Positions 30,632 to 40,770 of a DNA stretch of 64,000 nucleotides are shown here, piece after piece. Origin of the DNA: Micromonospora humi (lineage in GTDB: Bacteria > Actinomycetota > Actinomycetes > Mycobacteriales > Micromonosporaceae); the NCBI RefSeq assembly GCF_900090105.1, contig NZ_FMDM01000005.1:186001-250000 (forward strand), in the 5' to 3' direction. A program made the translations under genes and the position numbers. A model generated the notes under the pieces. That model was not told the DNA's origin. It did not search any database and saw only the letters and a list, made by a program, of their open reading frames with translations. How positions within the stretch are numbered: position 1 is the stretch's first letter; every line of letters starts with the position of its first letter.

Positions 30632-31555
30632 ATGACGGAGACACAGGCGAAGTCGGGGAACAAGGGGACCTCGGCCACCCCGGTCGAGGAGGAGGCCGCG
30701 CAGGGCGGTACACCAGCTACCGGCCGCGCGGCCGTGGGCCGGGCCACGGTCCCCGCCGACGCGCCTGCCCCGAAGTTCACCCGGGCCCCCGGCATGGCCC
30801 CGCCTCCCGACAAGCCGGGCGAGGACTCCGGGTCCCGTGAGTCGACCGAGACCAAGATCGACGCGCCGACCTCGGCCGACGGCCTGGCGGCTCCGGTCGC
30901 GGCGAAGCCCGCCACGAGCGCACCGCCGACCAAGGCGACCGCGTCCGCGCGCCCGTCCACCGGGACGACCGGCACACAGCCGCGCATCGGCGCCGGCCTG
31001 GGCACCGCCCCGAAGGCGACACCCGAGGCCGCCCGCCCGGCCGGCCCCGGCGCCGCCCAGGGCCGCCCCGCCAACGGTGGCGGCCTGCCGCCGGGCATCG
31101 GCGGCGCGGCGGCCGTCGGCGCGGCGCGGGTGGGTGAGGCGGTACGCGCCGCGCGTACCTCGGTCAGCTCGGCCGCGTCCCGCGGACCGCGCCGGGCCCG
31201 GCTGAACCTGAAGCGGATCGACCCCTGGTCCGTGATGAAGTTCGCGTTCGCGGTCTCCGTGGTGCTCTTCATCGTGGTGGTGGTCGCCACCTCGGTGCTC
31301 TACCTCGCGCTCGACGCGATGGGTGTGTTCAAGAGCGTCAACGACAGCCTGACCGACCTGGTGAACGCCGGCGGCGGCCAGGGCGGCGGTGGGGGCTTCC
31401 GCGTCACGGCCAAGGGCGTGATCCTGACGTCGGCGCTGATCGGCCTGGTCAACGTCGTGCTGTTCACCGCGCTGGCCACGCTGAGCGCGTTCGTCTACAA
31501 CGTCTGCGCCGACCTGGTCGGCGGGATCGAGCTGACGCTCGCCGAGCGGGACTGA
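30632..31555 (+). CDS. DUF3566 transmembrane protein
   Basis: 307 residues from ATG 30632, directly after gyrA with AGGA in the gyrA tail as ribosome site. Residues 1-~185 are a disordered Ala/Pro/Gly/Thr-rich cytoplasmic region. The conserved part begins RARLNLKRIDPWSVMKFAFAV and has two membrane helices (VVLFIVVVVATSVLYLAL and LTSALIGLVNVVLFTALATL) around a Gly-rich loop. The family always follows gyrA in actinobacteria; in mycobacteria the homologue belongs to the septum/cell-envelope set (CwsA/Rv0007 region). The exact role is unknown. Confidence 0.85.
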   Translation: MTETQAKSGNKGTSATPVEEEAAQGGTPATGRAAVGRATVPADAPAPKFTRAPGMAPPPDKPGEDSGSRESTETKIDAPTSADGLAAPVAAKPATSAPPTKATASARPSTGTTGTQPRIGAGLGTAPKATPEAARPAGPGAAQGRPANGGGLPPGIGGAAAVGAARVGEAVRAARTSVSSAASRGPRRARLNLKRIDPWSVMKFAFAVSVVLFIVVVVATSVLYLALDAMGVFKSVNDSLTDLVNAGGGQGGGGGFRVTAKGVILTSALIGLVNVVLFTALATLSAFVYNVCADLVGGIELTLAERD

Positions 31556-31561
31556 TCCGAC

Positions 31562-31599
31562 GACGCCGGGGCGCCGCGTAAAGCGGTCGCCCCGGCGTC
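31562..31599 (+). terminator. Terminator hairpin after the gyrase operon
   Basis: GACGCCGGGGCG (31562-31573) and CGCCCCGGCGTC (31588-31599): a perfect 12-bp stem, 14-base loop, no long T-run. Confidence 0.75.
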
Positions 31600-31700
31600 T
31601 CGCGTCCGGGTAGGTTCGTGATGTCGGCAGGTGTTTCCGCCACGGGCCCCCCGATTTGGGCGCGCTGGCGGCGATGGGTTAACCTTGCTCGTCGCTACGC

Positions 31701-31774
31701 GGGGCTATAGCTCAGTCGGTTAGAGCGCAGAGCTGATAACTCTGAGGTCGCTGGTTCGATTCCAGCTAGCCCCA
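31701..31774 (+). tRNA. tRNA-Ile (anticodon GAT)
   Basis: A full cloverleaf of 74 nt: acceptor GGGGCTA pairs with TAGCCCC, the anticodon loop is CTGATAA, and the T-arm has GGTTCGATTCC. CCA is not encoded. The position after gyrA matches other actinobacteria. Confidence 0.97.
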
Positions 31775-31817
31775 CCGCACATCGTCCGACGCCAGTCGAG
31801 CGCGAGGGGTCAAGCCC

Positions 31818-31946
31818 ATGTTCAAGAAGCTCCTGATCCTTGCCGGCATCGTCGGCGTCGCCGCCGTGGTGGCCAAGAAGGTCAAGGCCTCGAACGACGA
31901 GCGTGCCCTGTGGCACGAGGCCACCACCGCGCCCGACCTGCGCTGA
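31818..31946 (+). CDS. DLW-39 family small protein
   Basis: 42 residues from ATG 31818: one N-terminal membrane helix (KKLLILAGIVGVAAVVAKKV) followed by a short charged end with the family-type ALWHEAT segment. Found beside gyrA and these tRNAs throughout the actinobacteria. Function unknown. Confidence 0.85.
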   Translation: MFKKLLILAGIVGVAAVVAKKVKASNDERALWHEATTAPDLR

Positions 31947-31977
31947 GCCTGACACCCGGGCGGTTTCCGCCCGGCAC

Positions 31978-32053
31978 GGGGCCCTAGCTCAACTGGCAGA
32001 GCACTGCCTTTGCAAGGCAGGGGTTAGGGGTTCGAGTCCCCTGGGCTCCACCA
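31978..32053 (+). tRNA. tRNA-Ala (anticodon TGC)
   Basis: Cloverleaf with acceptor GGGGCCC/GGGCTCC, anticodon stem CTGCC/GGCAG around TTTGCAA, and T-arm with GGTTCGAGTCC. The 3' CCA (32051-32053) is encoded. The beta-lactam-type cluster begins 89 bases downstream; tRNA genes are frequent insertion points, but no repeated tRNA end is seen at the far side. Confidence 0.97.
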
Positions 32054-32141
32054 ACCGATCGCATAGTGGACACCAGGCCGCATATTCCTGTGACCCGCGG
32101 TATGTTCATGCCGCTCGTGGTCGATCAGGGAGAGTCATCAC

Positions 32142-33293
32142 GTGGACACCATCGCCCCCCGGGGTTTCCGTGCGTTCGTCGGCAACGCGGGGCTCAAGGA
32201 CGAGGGCGACGACTTCGCCGCGCTGATCTCGGAAGTGCCCTCGGTCAGCTCGGCGGTCTTCACCCGGTCCCGCTTCGCCGGTCCCAGCGTGACGCTCAGC
32301 CGCTCGGCGCGTACGTCGTCGGCCCGTGGCGTGGTGGTGCTCGCCCGTAACGCCAACGTCGCCACCGGCGACGAGGGCATGGCGAACGCCCGCGAGGTCC
32401 GGGCGATGACCGCCCGGGCGTCGGGGTTGGATCCGGACGACCTGTTGATCGCGTCGACCGGGGTGATCGGACGGCAGTACCCGATGCCCCGGGTGCGGGC
32501 GCGCCTCGCCGGCCTGCGCGGGCCGTTCCCGCCGGCGGACTTCGACCGGATCGCCGCGGCGATGATGACGACCGACACCCACCCGAAGGTGTCGCGCTCG
32601 CGGTGCGGCGCGGCCACCGTCGTGGGAGTCGCCAAGGGCGTCGGCATGATCGAACCCAACATGGCCACGCTGTTGACCTTCTTCTGCACCGACGCCGAGA
32701 TCGCCCCGGCGGACCTGGACCGGGTGTTCCGCGCGGTCATCGACCGCACCTTCAACGCGGTGAGCATCGACACCGACACCTCCACGAGCGACACCGCGGC
32801 CGTCTTCGCCAACGGGCTCGCCGGGCCGGTCGACCTCGACGGGTTCGCGGAGTCGCTGCACAGCTGCGCCCTCGACCTGGTGCGGATGGTGGCGCGCGAC
32901 GGCGAGGGTGCCAGCAAGCTGATCGAGGTCCGGGTGACCGGTGCCCGCGACGACGACCAGGCCAAGCGGGTCGGTAAGACGGTGGTGAACTCACCGCTGG
33001 TGAAGACCGCCGTGCACGGTGCCGACCCGAACTGGGGGCGGGTGGCGATGGCGGTGGGCAAGTGCGAGGAGGACGACGACATCCGGCCGGACCGGGTGCG
33101 GATCGGCTTCGGCGGCCTGGAGGTCTTCCCCGCCCCGGCGACGGACGAGACGTTGCGGCGGTTGCAGGAGCACCTGCGCGGCGACGACGTGGTGATCGAG
33201 GTGGACCTGGGGATCGCCGCCGGCGCGTTCACCGTCTACGGCTGCGACCTGACCGAGGGATACATCCGGATCAACGCCGACTACACCACCTGA
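32142..33293 (+). CDS. argJ: Ornithine/glutamate N-acetyltransferase, ArgJ of the OAT2 type
   Basis: 383 residues from GTG 32142 (GGGAGAG upstream). The self-cleavage site is EPNMATLLTF, with Thr176 as nucleophile of the mature beta chain. Other conserved segments are FTRSRFAGPSV, RGVVVLARNANVATG, STGVIGRQYPM, VSIDTDTSTSDTA and GRVAMAVGKC. ArgJ moves acetyl from N-acetylornithine to glutamate, giving ornithine. From memory the sequence is strikingly close to OAT2 (Orf6) of the Streptomyces clavuligerus clavulanic acid cluster, including the TVYGCDLTEGY C-terminal part. It is not next to argC, argB or argD, as a normal argJ would be, but beside carABC-like genes and argGH. Whether it belongs to that pathway is inference. 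Confidence 0.88.
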   Translation: MDTIAPRGFRAFVGNAGLKDEGDDFAALISEVPSVSSAVFTRSRFAGPSVTLSRSARTSSARGVVVLARNANVATGDEGMANAREVRAMTARASGLDPDDLLIASTGVIGRQYPMPRVRARLAGLRGPFPPADFDRIAAAMMTTDTHPKVSRSRCGAATVVGVAKGVGMIEPNMATLLTFFCTDAEIAPADLDRVFRAVIDRTFNAVSIDTDTSTSDTAAVFANGLAGPVDLDGFAESLHSCALDLVRMVARDGEGASKLIEVRVTGARDDDQAKRVGKTVVNSPLVKTAVHGADPNWGRVAMAVGKCEEDDDIRPDRVRIGFGGLEVFPAPATDETLRRLQEHLRGDDVVIEVDLGIAAGAFTVYGCDLTEGYIRINADYTT

Positions 33294-33297
33294 CGCG

Positions 33298-33332
33298 GCC
33301 GGGGTGGCACCCTCCGTGGGAACCACCCCGGC
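33298..33332. terminator. Bidirectional hairpin between argJ and eamA
   Basis: GCCGGGGTGG (33298-33307) and CCACCCCGGC (33323-33332) form a perfect 10-bp stem with a 15-base loop between the two convergent stops. Confidence 0.7.
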
Positions 33333-33344
33333 ACCGTGCTGCGG

Positions 33345-34190
33345 TCAGCGCGCCGCCAGCAGGAAGATGCCGGCCAGTGCCAGGCCGACGCCCGCCCACT
33401 GCACGCGCGTGGCCCGCTCGCGCAGCACCACCCGGGCCAGCACCAGCGTGCTGATCGGATAGAGCGAGGCCAGCAGGCCCGCCACCGAGAGGTAGCCCTC
33501 GCGGACCGCCACCAGGTAGAGCACGCTGGAGAACATGTCGAGCGCGCCGGAGAGCAGGGCGAGTCCGGCGGTCGGTCGGGACAGCCGGGCCGGCCAGCGG
33601 CCGACCGGCCAGAGGACCGCCAGCATGGCGAGCGAGGCGCACCGGGCGGCCACCAGCGGCCACAGCCCCGACGTGTCCCCGGTGCGGGACAGCAGCACGA
33701 AGAAGAGCCCGAAGCCGGCGCCCGCCGCCAGGGCGCCGGCCACGGTGCGCAGAGCCGGCCGACGGCGGGAACCCTCCTCGGCCGGAGCCACCGACACGCA
33801 CGGGATGGCCACGATCCCGCAGGCCAGCCCGACCGCCGCCGTCGTCGACACGGTCTCGCCGGTGCCCACCCCGACCAGCACGGGCAGGATCGCGGCCATC
33901 GCCGCGGTGGTCGGCGCCACCACGCTCATCGTCCCGTGCGCCAGCGAGTGGTAGAGCAGCATGGCGCCGACGCTGCCGGCCAGCCCCGCCAGCGCCCCCC
34001 AGACCAGGTCGCCGGTGCCGAAGCCGGCACCGCCGACCAGCCCGACGAACAGGACCGCGGTGAGCAGCCCCGCGGCGTTGGACCACAGCACCACCGTGAC
34101 CGCGGCCGCGCGTTTGGTCGCGATACCGCCGACGAAGTCGGCGGACCCGAGCACCGTGGCCGAGGCCAGGGACAGGAGAATGCTGAACAA
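33345..34190 (-). CDS. EamA/DMT-family transporter, probable exporter
   Basis: 281 residues from TTG 34190 (GAGGG about 8 bases upstream). About ten membrane helices in two EamA halves: ILLSLASATVLGSADFVGGI, LLTAVLFVGLVGGAG, TMSVVAPTTAAMAAILPVLV, then the second half from VAGALAAGAGFGLFFVLLSR to WAGVGLALAGIFLLAA. Members export amino acids and small metabolites. It is the last gene of the argH-argG-formyltransferase-eamA operon, 15 bases after the formyltransferase stop, so export of the pathway product or a precursor is the likely role. Confidence 0.8.
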   Translation of the reverse strand: MFSILLSLASATVLGSADFVGGIATKRAAAVTVVLWSNAAGLLTAVLFVGLVGGAGFGTGDLVWGALAGLAGSVGAMLLYHSLAHGTMSVVAPTTAAMAAILPVLVGVGTGETVSTTAAVGLACGIVAIPCVSVAPAEEGSRRRPALRTVAGALAAGAGFGLFFVLLSRTGDTSGLWPLVAARCASLAMLAVLWPVGRWPARLSRPTAGLALLSGALDMFSSVLYLVAVREGYLSVAGLLASLYPISTLVLARVVLRERATRVQWAGVGLALAGIFLLAAR

Positions 34191-34205
34191 CGGTTACCCT
34201 CGCCT

Positions 34206-35153
34206 TCAGGGGTGGGAGGTCAGGTAGCCCCCCATGGTGCGGAAGTAGGCGCGTGCCGGGACCTCCGTCCCGTCCTCGGTGCGCACCCGCTCGATCACGA
34301 GGCCGTGGTCGCGTCCGCTGTGCGCCTCCGGCCCGCAGACCACCACGACTCCCTCACCCTCGGGGCAGAAGATCCGGCCGGGCGTACCGCCGTATCTCTT
34401 GCGCGAGACCGAGGCGGAGGTCACCCGTAGCCGCGTGTCGCCGTGGTACGCGAAGGCGTTCGGGTAGGGATCGCTCTGTGCGCGTACCAGGTTGGCCAGC
34501 CGGTCGGCCGGCCAGTACCAGTTGATGCGACTGTCCTCGACGGACCGCTTGTGGAAGAAGGTCGCCTCGCTCGGATCCTGCCGGATCCAGGTGGTGGTTC
34601 CACCCTCGATGAGGTCGAGGGCGGCCAGGGTGATCTCGGGGAAGATCTCGATGGTCCGCGCGAACAGGTCGGTGACGGTGTCCTTCTCGCGAACCGGCAC
34701 GCGCTGCTGCAGCACGATGTCCCCGAGGTCGAACTCGTCGTTCATGAAGTGGACGGTGACCCCCACCTCGCGCTCGCCGTTCAGCACCGCCCAGTTCAGC
34801 GGGGCGAAACCACCGTACCGGGGCAGCAGGGCGTCGTGGATGTTGATCGCGCCGTGTCGGGCCAGGCCGTAGACCCGGGACGACAGCCAGGTGCGCCAGT
34901 CGGACGAGACGATGATGTCCGCAGCCAGCTCGTCCATCCGTTCGACGACCTCGTCGTCGTTGGCGTACCTGCGGACCAGGAGGGGCAGTTGTCGTTCCGT
35001 CGCGAGATCCGCGACGGAGTCGCTCCAGATGGTCTCGTACGCGTGGTCGCTCTCCGGGTGGGTGATCACCTGGACGACCTCGTGCCGCGAGTTCAGCAGC
35101 GCTTGCAGGACCCGGTGTCCCCAGGTCTGGTAACCCATGAAGACCACTCGCAT
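34206..35153 (-). CDS. Methionyl-tRNA formyltransferase-like enzyme, likely a pathway N-formyltransferase
   Basis: 315 residues from ATG 35153 (GGAG upstream). The N-terminal formyl_trans_N domain has the catalytic triad in the right spacing: Asn104 and His106 in GAINIHDALLPRYGGFAPLN and Asp142 in FDLGDIVLQQ, 36 residues after the His as in E. coli Fmt. A C-terminal Fmt-like domain follows (INWYWPADRLANLVRAQ). The substrate-side SLLP loop is ALLP. The gene lies 20 bases after argG in a biosynthetic operon far from def or other translation genes, so it probably uses 10-formyl-THF to formylate a small-molecule amine. The housekeeping fmt should be elsewhere. Confidence 0.82.
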   Translation of the reverse strand: MRVVFMGYQTWGHRVLQALLNSRHEVVQVITHPESDHAYETIWSDSVADLATERQLPLLVRRYANDDEVVERMDELAADIIVSSDWRTWLSSRVYGLARHGAINIHDALLPRYGGFAPLNWAVLNGEREVGVTVHFMNDEFDLGDIVLQQRVPVREKDTVTDLFARTIEIFPEITLAALDLIEGGTTTWIRQDPSEATFFHKRSVEDSRINWYWPADRLANLVRAQSDPYPNAFAYHGDTRLRVTSASVSRKRYGGTPGRIFCPEGEGVVVVCGPEAHSGRDHGLVIERVRTEDGTEVPARAYFRTMGGYLTSHP

Positions 35154-35173
35154 GTGCTTCTCCGTTCCTGTCG

Positions 35174-36354
<1,181 letters not shown>

Positions 36355-36355
<1 letters not shown>

Positions 36356-37905
36356 CACTGCTCCCTGTCGGTCTGGGCGGCGAGGGCGCCGTCGAGGGTG
36401 GCGGCGAGCGCCTTGTCCAGCGGTGCGCCGGCCGCCACCTCCGCGGCGCAGCGGAAGGTCGCGCTCCGGGCGGCGGCGATCGCGTCCCGACGGGCGCCGG
36501 CCCAGGCGCGGTGACCGGCCGCGCCCTCCCGGATCTCCTCGGCGACGCCACGGACGCTGTCCGCGGAGGTGCCGCCGGCGCTGGTGTAGCCGTTGACGGC
36601 GTTCCTCGGCGCCAGAAGGTCCCGCAGTACGGGGACGGGCACGGGGTGCCCCTCCTCGGCGACGAGCTGGGCCACCAGCTCCACGTCGCGCAGGGTGGCG
36701 CCCCGGCCGATCAGCTGGCCGACCACCCGGCCGGCCACGTGGTGGGATTCGCGGAACGACAGCCCGACGTCGGACACCAGGTGGTTGGCCAGCTCGGTGG
36801 CGGTCGAGAAGTTGTCCCAGCACAGCTCCTCGCCGCGCTGCGGGTCGAAGCGCAGCGTCCGGGTCTGCGCCTCGACGATGCGGAGAGCGGACAGGTACGT
36901 GTCGATGCTCTGCCAGAGGAAGGGTTTGTCCTCCTGGAGGTCGCAGCTGTATCCGAGCGTGACGCCCTTGACCGCGGTGAGCAGCTGCACCAGGACCCCG
37001 GCGGTCCGCCCGGCCCGGCCCCGCACCAGCTCCGCGACCACCGGATTCTTCTTCTGCGGCATGATGGAGCTGCCGGTGGTGAAGGCGTCACCGACCTCGC
37101 AGAGCCGATATTCGTGGCCGCTCCACATGACGATCTCCTCGGCCATCCGGGAGAGGTTGTTGCCGCCGAGGGCGAAGGCGGCCGCCGCCTCGATCATGTG
37201 GTCGCGGGCGCTGGTCGCGTCGAGGGCGTGGGTGAGCACCCGGTCGAAGCCGAGCAGTCGGGCCACGGCGTCCCGGGCGAGGTCGAACGAGGTGCCGGCC
37301 AGTGCACAGGCGCCCAGCGGCGACTCGTTGACCCGGTCGAAGGTGTCCCGGAGTCGCCGTACGTCGCGCAGCAGGGCGCTGGCATGGGCGGTGCGCCAGA
37401 AGGCCACGCTGACCGGTTGCGCGGCCTGGCTGTGGGTGTAGCCGGGCAGGACGGTGGCCAGGTCCTCGTCGTCGATCGCGGCGAGCAGGTCGATCAGGTC
37501 GAGGTTGGCGGTCACCGCCTCCAGCAGCACCTCGCGCAGGTACATGCGCGCGTCGGTGGAGACCTGGTCGTTGCGGGACCGCGCGGTGTGCATCCGCCCG
37601 CCGACGTCCAGGCCGAGCTTCTCGATCACCATCTGTTCGATGTTGAGGTGCACGTCCTCGTACTCGGGCCGGAGCGTGAGGGTGCCGTCGTGGTGTTGCC
37701 GGTCCAGGCTCGACAGCGTCTCCACGAGGGATCGTGCCGCCTCCTCGGGCACGATGCCCTGCCGGGCGAGCAGCAGCACGTGGGCGACGTTCTGCCAGAG
37801 ATCGTGGGGGACCAACCGCACGTCGATGTCGACGGTGAGGGTGTAGTCCAGCACCTCGGGGGTGATGTCCTCGGCGAAGCGACCGCCCCAGAGCTTCTGT
37901 GTCAT
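36355..37905 (-). CDS. argH: Argininosuccinate lyase
   Basis: 516 residues from ATG 37905 (GGAGAGG upstream), about 40 longer than most ArgH through a C-terminal extension. Starts MTQKLWGGRFAEDITPEV. Conserved regions: VDIDVRLVPHDLWQNVAHV, HTARSRNDQVSTDARMYLR, LPGYTHSQAAQPVSV and the signature TTGSSIMPQKKNPVVAEL with the catalytic Ser loop. It splits argininosuccinate into arginine and fumarate. First gene of the leftward operon that starts opposite carB. Confidence 0.93.
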
Positions 37906-38401
37906 TTCCTGTTGCCTCTCCGGCCGTTTCCGGCCATGGTCAGGACCGAGTGAGGATTGTTTTTGCGCAGGCGTCATCGATTCCGTGCGGATTCCGCACG
38001 GAAGGGAGCCGGAAAAGGAGAGCGGCGGCTTTTCGGTGGAAGTCAGACAGCCACGAAATAATGGTGCACATCGTTGAGCTCCCACATCCTGGGAGGATGC
38101 GGGAGTGGTGATGCCCGATGTCGATCAGAGTTCATGCCGCGACTGCCGCGCAGGTTCTTTCGCATCAACACCCCGTGTGTCGCGCTTGTGCCCTCCGCCG
38201 CCGACGTCAGGGTCGGCCTCCTGGGGGCGGGCGGGCTTGATCACCTCATCGCTGATCGTAATGCCGCGGTGGCCTTCGGCAACCGGCCTCTCGGAGTGTG
38301 AGACGTCGGCATCTTTACTCGGAGTTTCCCGTCACGCAGCTGAAAGCGTGAATATCCGGAATTGTGTGGCTCGTGGATCGCCGCTTCGTCCGGCATTCCC
38401 A
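37906..38401. promoter_or_regulatory. Divergent argH/carB control region
   Basis: About 500 of the 592 bases between the two operons; less GC-rich than the flanks in places (38030-38060, 38330-38420). Perfect inverted repeat TTCCGTGCG (37981-37989) / CGCACGGAA (37995-38003) with a 5-base centre, 76-98 bases upstream of argH: an operator or leader hairpin. CATTAT on the minus strand near 38058 is a weak -10 candidate. Short open frames inside have codon use unlike the real genes. Confidence 0.5.
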
Positions 38402-38430
38402 TTGACAATTTCCGACCACGTGTCGAGCAT
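38402..38430 (+). promoter_or_regulatory. Probable sigma-70-type promoter of the carB operon
   Basis: TTGACA at 38402-38407, a perfect -35 box, and GAGCAT at 38425-38430 as -10 after 17 bases. Transcription would begin near 38437, leaving a leader of about 60 bases before carB. Confidence 0.6.
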
Positions 38431-38497
38431 GTGAGCGGCCCGTCCCCATCGGACCGGGTAATGGTGCCGTCGACGCTCACGAAGGGGCCGGAGCCGG

Positions 38498-39274
38498 ATG
38501 ACGCTGACAGAGGACACTCGCACCCACTTCACCATCGACGTGTCCGCCGGGGTGGCGGTGGTGGAGTTCTCCGAGGGGCACCGCCACAACATGTGGTCGA
38601 TGCCGCGAATGCGGGCGCTCACCGCCACGATGCGCGAGCTGGGCGACTCCGACGTCCGAGCGGTCGTGCTGTTCAGCGGTGCCGGCCGGTCGTTCGGGGT
38701 GGGCGGCGACTTCCACGAGACGTCCACCTTCCGCGGCGGCGCGGAGGTCGACGACTGGATCGACCACATCACCGACCTCTACGTCGCCTGCCTACGGGTG
38801 AACCGGCCGGTGGTGGCCGCTGTCGACGGCTACGCCATCGGCATCGGCCTGCAGCTCGCGTTGACCGCCGACTACCGGCTGGGCAGCGACCGGAGCCTGC
38901 TCAAGATGCCGGAGTACCAGCTCGGCATCGCCTGCACCTTCGGCGGTTTCATGCTGGAACGGTCCGTCGGGCGGGCGGTGATGCAACAGATGCTCATGTC
39001 CTGTGAGGAGTGGCCGGCGGAGCGGAGCCTGCGCGACCACCTTCTGCACGAGGTGGCCCCGGTCAGGCAGCTTCGCGAGGTCGCGGTGGACCGGGCCCGC
39101 AGGTTCGCCGACTACCCGACCGCCGGCTTCCGCAGTACCAAGCCCTTCGTCAACGCCGAGTACGTCGCGGGCCTCGAACGGCTGCGGGTCATCGGCAAGG
39201 AGGCGCACCGCGCGGCGTTCGCCGCCGGGGAGGCACAACGCACCATGCGCCAGGTCATCGGCGCGGACCGCTGA
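38498..39274 (+). CDS. carB: Carboxymethylproline synthase-like crotonase (CarB/ThnE type)
   Basis: 258 residues from ATG 38498. The crotonase superfamily oxyanion loop is SFGVGGDFHET (Gly69-Gly70), and the second is GYAIGIGLQLALTADYRL. Glu139 in LLKMPEYQLGIACTFGG aligns with CarB Glu131, the catalytic base. Matches to Pectobacterium CarB recalled from memory run through the whole protein: DWIDHITDLYVACLRVNRP with EEWIDRVIDLYQAVLNVNKP, and AHRAAFAAGEAQ with VHKAAFQARDAQ. CarB joins malonyl-CoA to pyrroline-5-carboxylate to make carboxymethylproline. Next to carA- and carC-like genes this is far more likely than a fatty acid enoyl-CoA hydratase. The substrate could be a variant. Confidence 0.85.
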   Translation: MTLTEDTRTHFTIDVSAGVAVVEFSEGHRHNMWSMPRMRALTATMRELGDSDVRAVVLFSGAGRSFGVGGDFHETSTFRGGAEVDDWIDHITDLYVACLRVNRPVVAAVDGYAIGIGLQLALTADYRLGSDRSLLKMPEYQLGIACTFGGFMLERSVGRAVMQQMLMSCEEWPAERSLRDHLLHEVAPVRQLREVAVDRARRFADYPTAGFRSTKPFVNAEYVAGLERLRVIGKEAHRAAFAAGEAQRTMRQVIGADR

Positions 39275-39296
39275 ACGACGGACGGGAGCAGGTCGG

Positions 39297-40721
39297 ATGG
39301 CGACAAGCAGATGGATCGTGGTCGGCAACGTCGATCTTCCCGGGCTGGCGCATCTGGCCGAGAGGCATGAGGTCGGCGATCTGACCGTCTACCGCGCCGG
39401 CGTCTCCGGCAGTTGGCCGAGCCACCCACCCGTGGCGTGCGACGTCCGGACGATGTCGCTCGTCGCCGCGCCGCCGCCGGCCCCGGCCCCGGCGGCCGGG
39501 GAGCCGCCCCGCATCCGCATCGACGAGGACGGCGTGACGGTCAGCGCCTCGGTGCTCAACGAGGACCCGGTGCACGTGGCGGTCAACCGGGCCCGCGGCG
39601 GCTTCGCCTACTTCACCGACCCGCTCCTCGCGCCGCTGATCCTGCCGGCCCTCGGCCTGCCCGTCGAGGTGCGCGACGACCCACCGGCGGTGGCCGGCGA
39701 CGAGACGCTGCTGCGGCACGTCCACCGGGTCCCGTTCGGGGCGGTGCAGGAGACGCGGCGTCACCGCGACGGCTGGACGACCCGAACCACCATGCCCGAC
39801 GATCCACTCCGGCATCTGCGCCGCCCGACCCGGGCCGACGGGCAGGCCGCCGGCCGGGCGCAGCTGGAGGCGCTGCGGGGCGAGATCCGGCGGATCGCGG
39901 CGGGCCGGCCGGCCGCCGGGTTCGCCACGCTGCTCTCCGGCGGCATCGACTCCGGCAGCGTGACCATGCTGGCCGCGGCCGAAGGGCTGCCGGTCACGCC
40001 GTACAGCGCGGGCACGCCCTGGGGTGACGAGTTCGATGACGCCGCGGAGCTCTGCGACCACCTCGGTCTGCCGCTGACCCGGATCGACCTGTCCGAGGAA
40101 CGGATCCTCGCCGCCATCCCGCAAGCCGTCCGCGGGCTGTGCGTCACCACGCCGGAGGTGGTGGAGGTGGCGCTGACCGCCACCGCCCTGTACGGCGGCA
40201 CCGAGATCGCCGCGGGCGAGGTCGTGCTGACCGGGTACGGCAGCGATCTGATCAACGCGGGCCTCTACCGACCGTTCCGCGGCCCCGACGAGCTGATCGA
40301 CCAGACGTTGGACTCGGTGCACCAGACCCGGTTCACCAACGAGCTGTCCAGCCGCCTGCCGCTGGCGTACGGGCGGGAGGTCCACCATCCCTTCTGGAGG
40401 TGGCCGGTCATGCGGGTGGCGCTGGACACCGCGCCCTCCGCCAAGGTGCACGGCGGGCGGGAGAAGCACCACCTCCGCCTGGCGATGAGCGAGCACGTGC
40501 CGCACCAGATCGCGTGGCGACGCAAGACCGCCGTGCACCACGGCGGCGGCCTGCAGGCCGGAGTGGCCAAGCTGCTGACGGCCGACGCTCCCGGAGTCGA
40601 CCGGGAGGCCGTCTACCGGGCCTGTTTCCGGGAGCTGGTCGCGGCGGCGGCGGACGGCAGGCCGGACGGCTGGGACCCGCTGCGCCTGTACGAGCGCGCC
40701 GTGGCCGCGGCCCGTCGCTGA
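39297..40721 (+). CDS. carA: Beta-lactam-forming synthetase, carbapenam synthetase-like (CarA/ThnM type)
   Basis: 474 residues from ATG 39297 (GGGAG upstream), 22 bases after carB. Asparagine-synthetase-B fold: an N-terminal domain (1-~195) that is weakly conserved and has no Cys2, so no glutaminase, followed by the synthetase domain with ATP loop LLSGGIDSGSVT (Ser214-Ser219). Tyr314 in VVLTGYGSDLINAGL, Glu349 in RFTNELSSR and Lys410 in WRRKTAVHHGGG correspond in order and spacing to CarA Tyr345, Glu380 and Lys443, the residues that close the beta-lactam ring. It would adenylate the side-chain carboxylate of carboxymethylproline and cyclise it. True asparagine synthetases keep Cys2 and lack this triad. 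Confidence 0.85.
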   Translation: MATSRWIVVGNVDLPGLAHLAERHEVGDLTVYRAGVSGSWPSHPPVACDVRTMSLVAAPPPAPAPAAGEPPRIRIDEDGVTVSASVLNEDPVHVAVNRARGGFAYFTDPLLAPLILPALGLPVEVRDDPPAVAGDETLLRHVHRVPFGAVQETRRHRDGWTTRTTMPDDPLRHLRRPTRADGQAAGRAQLEALRGEIRRIAAGRPAAGFATLLSGGIDSGSVTMLAAAEGLPVTPYSAGTPWGDEFDDAAELCDHLGLPLTRIDLSEERILAAIPQAVRGLCVTTPEVVEVALTATALYGGTEIAAGEVVLTGYGSDLINAGLYRPFRGPDELIDQTLDSVHQTRFTNELSSRLPLAYGREVHHPFWRWPVMRVALDTAPSAKVHGGREKHHLRLAMSEHVPHQIAWRRKTAVHHGGGLQAGVAKLLTADAPGVDREAVYRACFRELVAAAADGRPDGWDPLRLYERAVAAARR

Positions 40722-40770
40722 CCCGGCCGGAGCGCCGTCCGCAGACCTTCCACCCGCAGAGGAGACGATC

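Noticed and set aside
38241..38480. 79-codon minus-strand open frame in the argH/carB gap
   Set aside because: Third-position base use is mixed and unlike the flanking genes, no family is recognised, and it overlaps the carB promoter.
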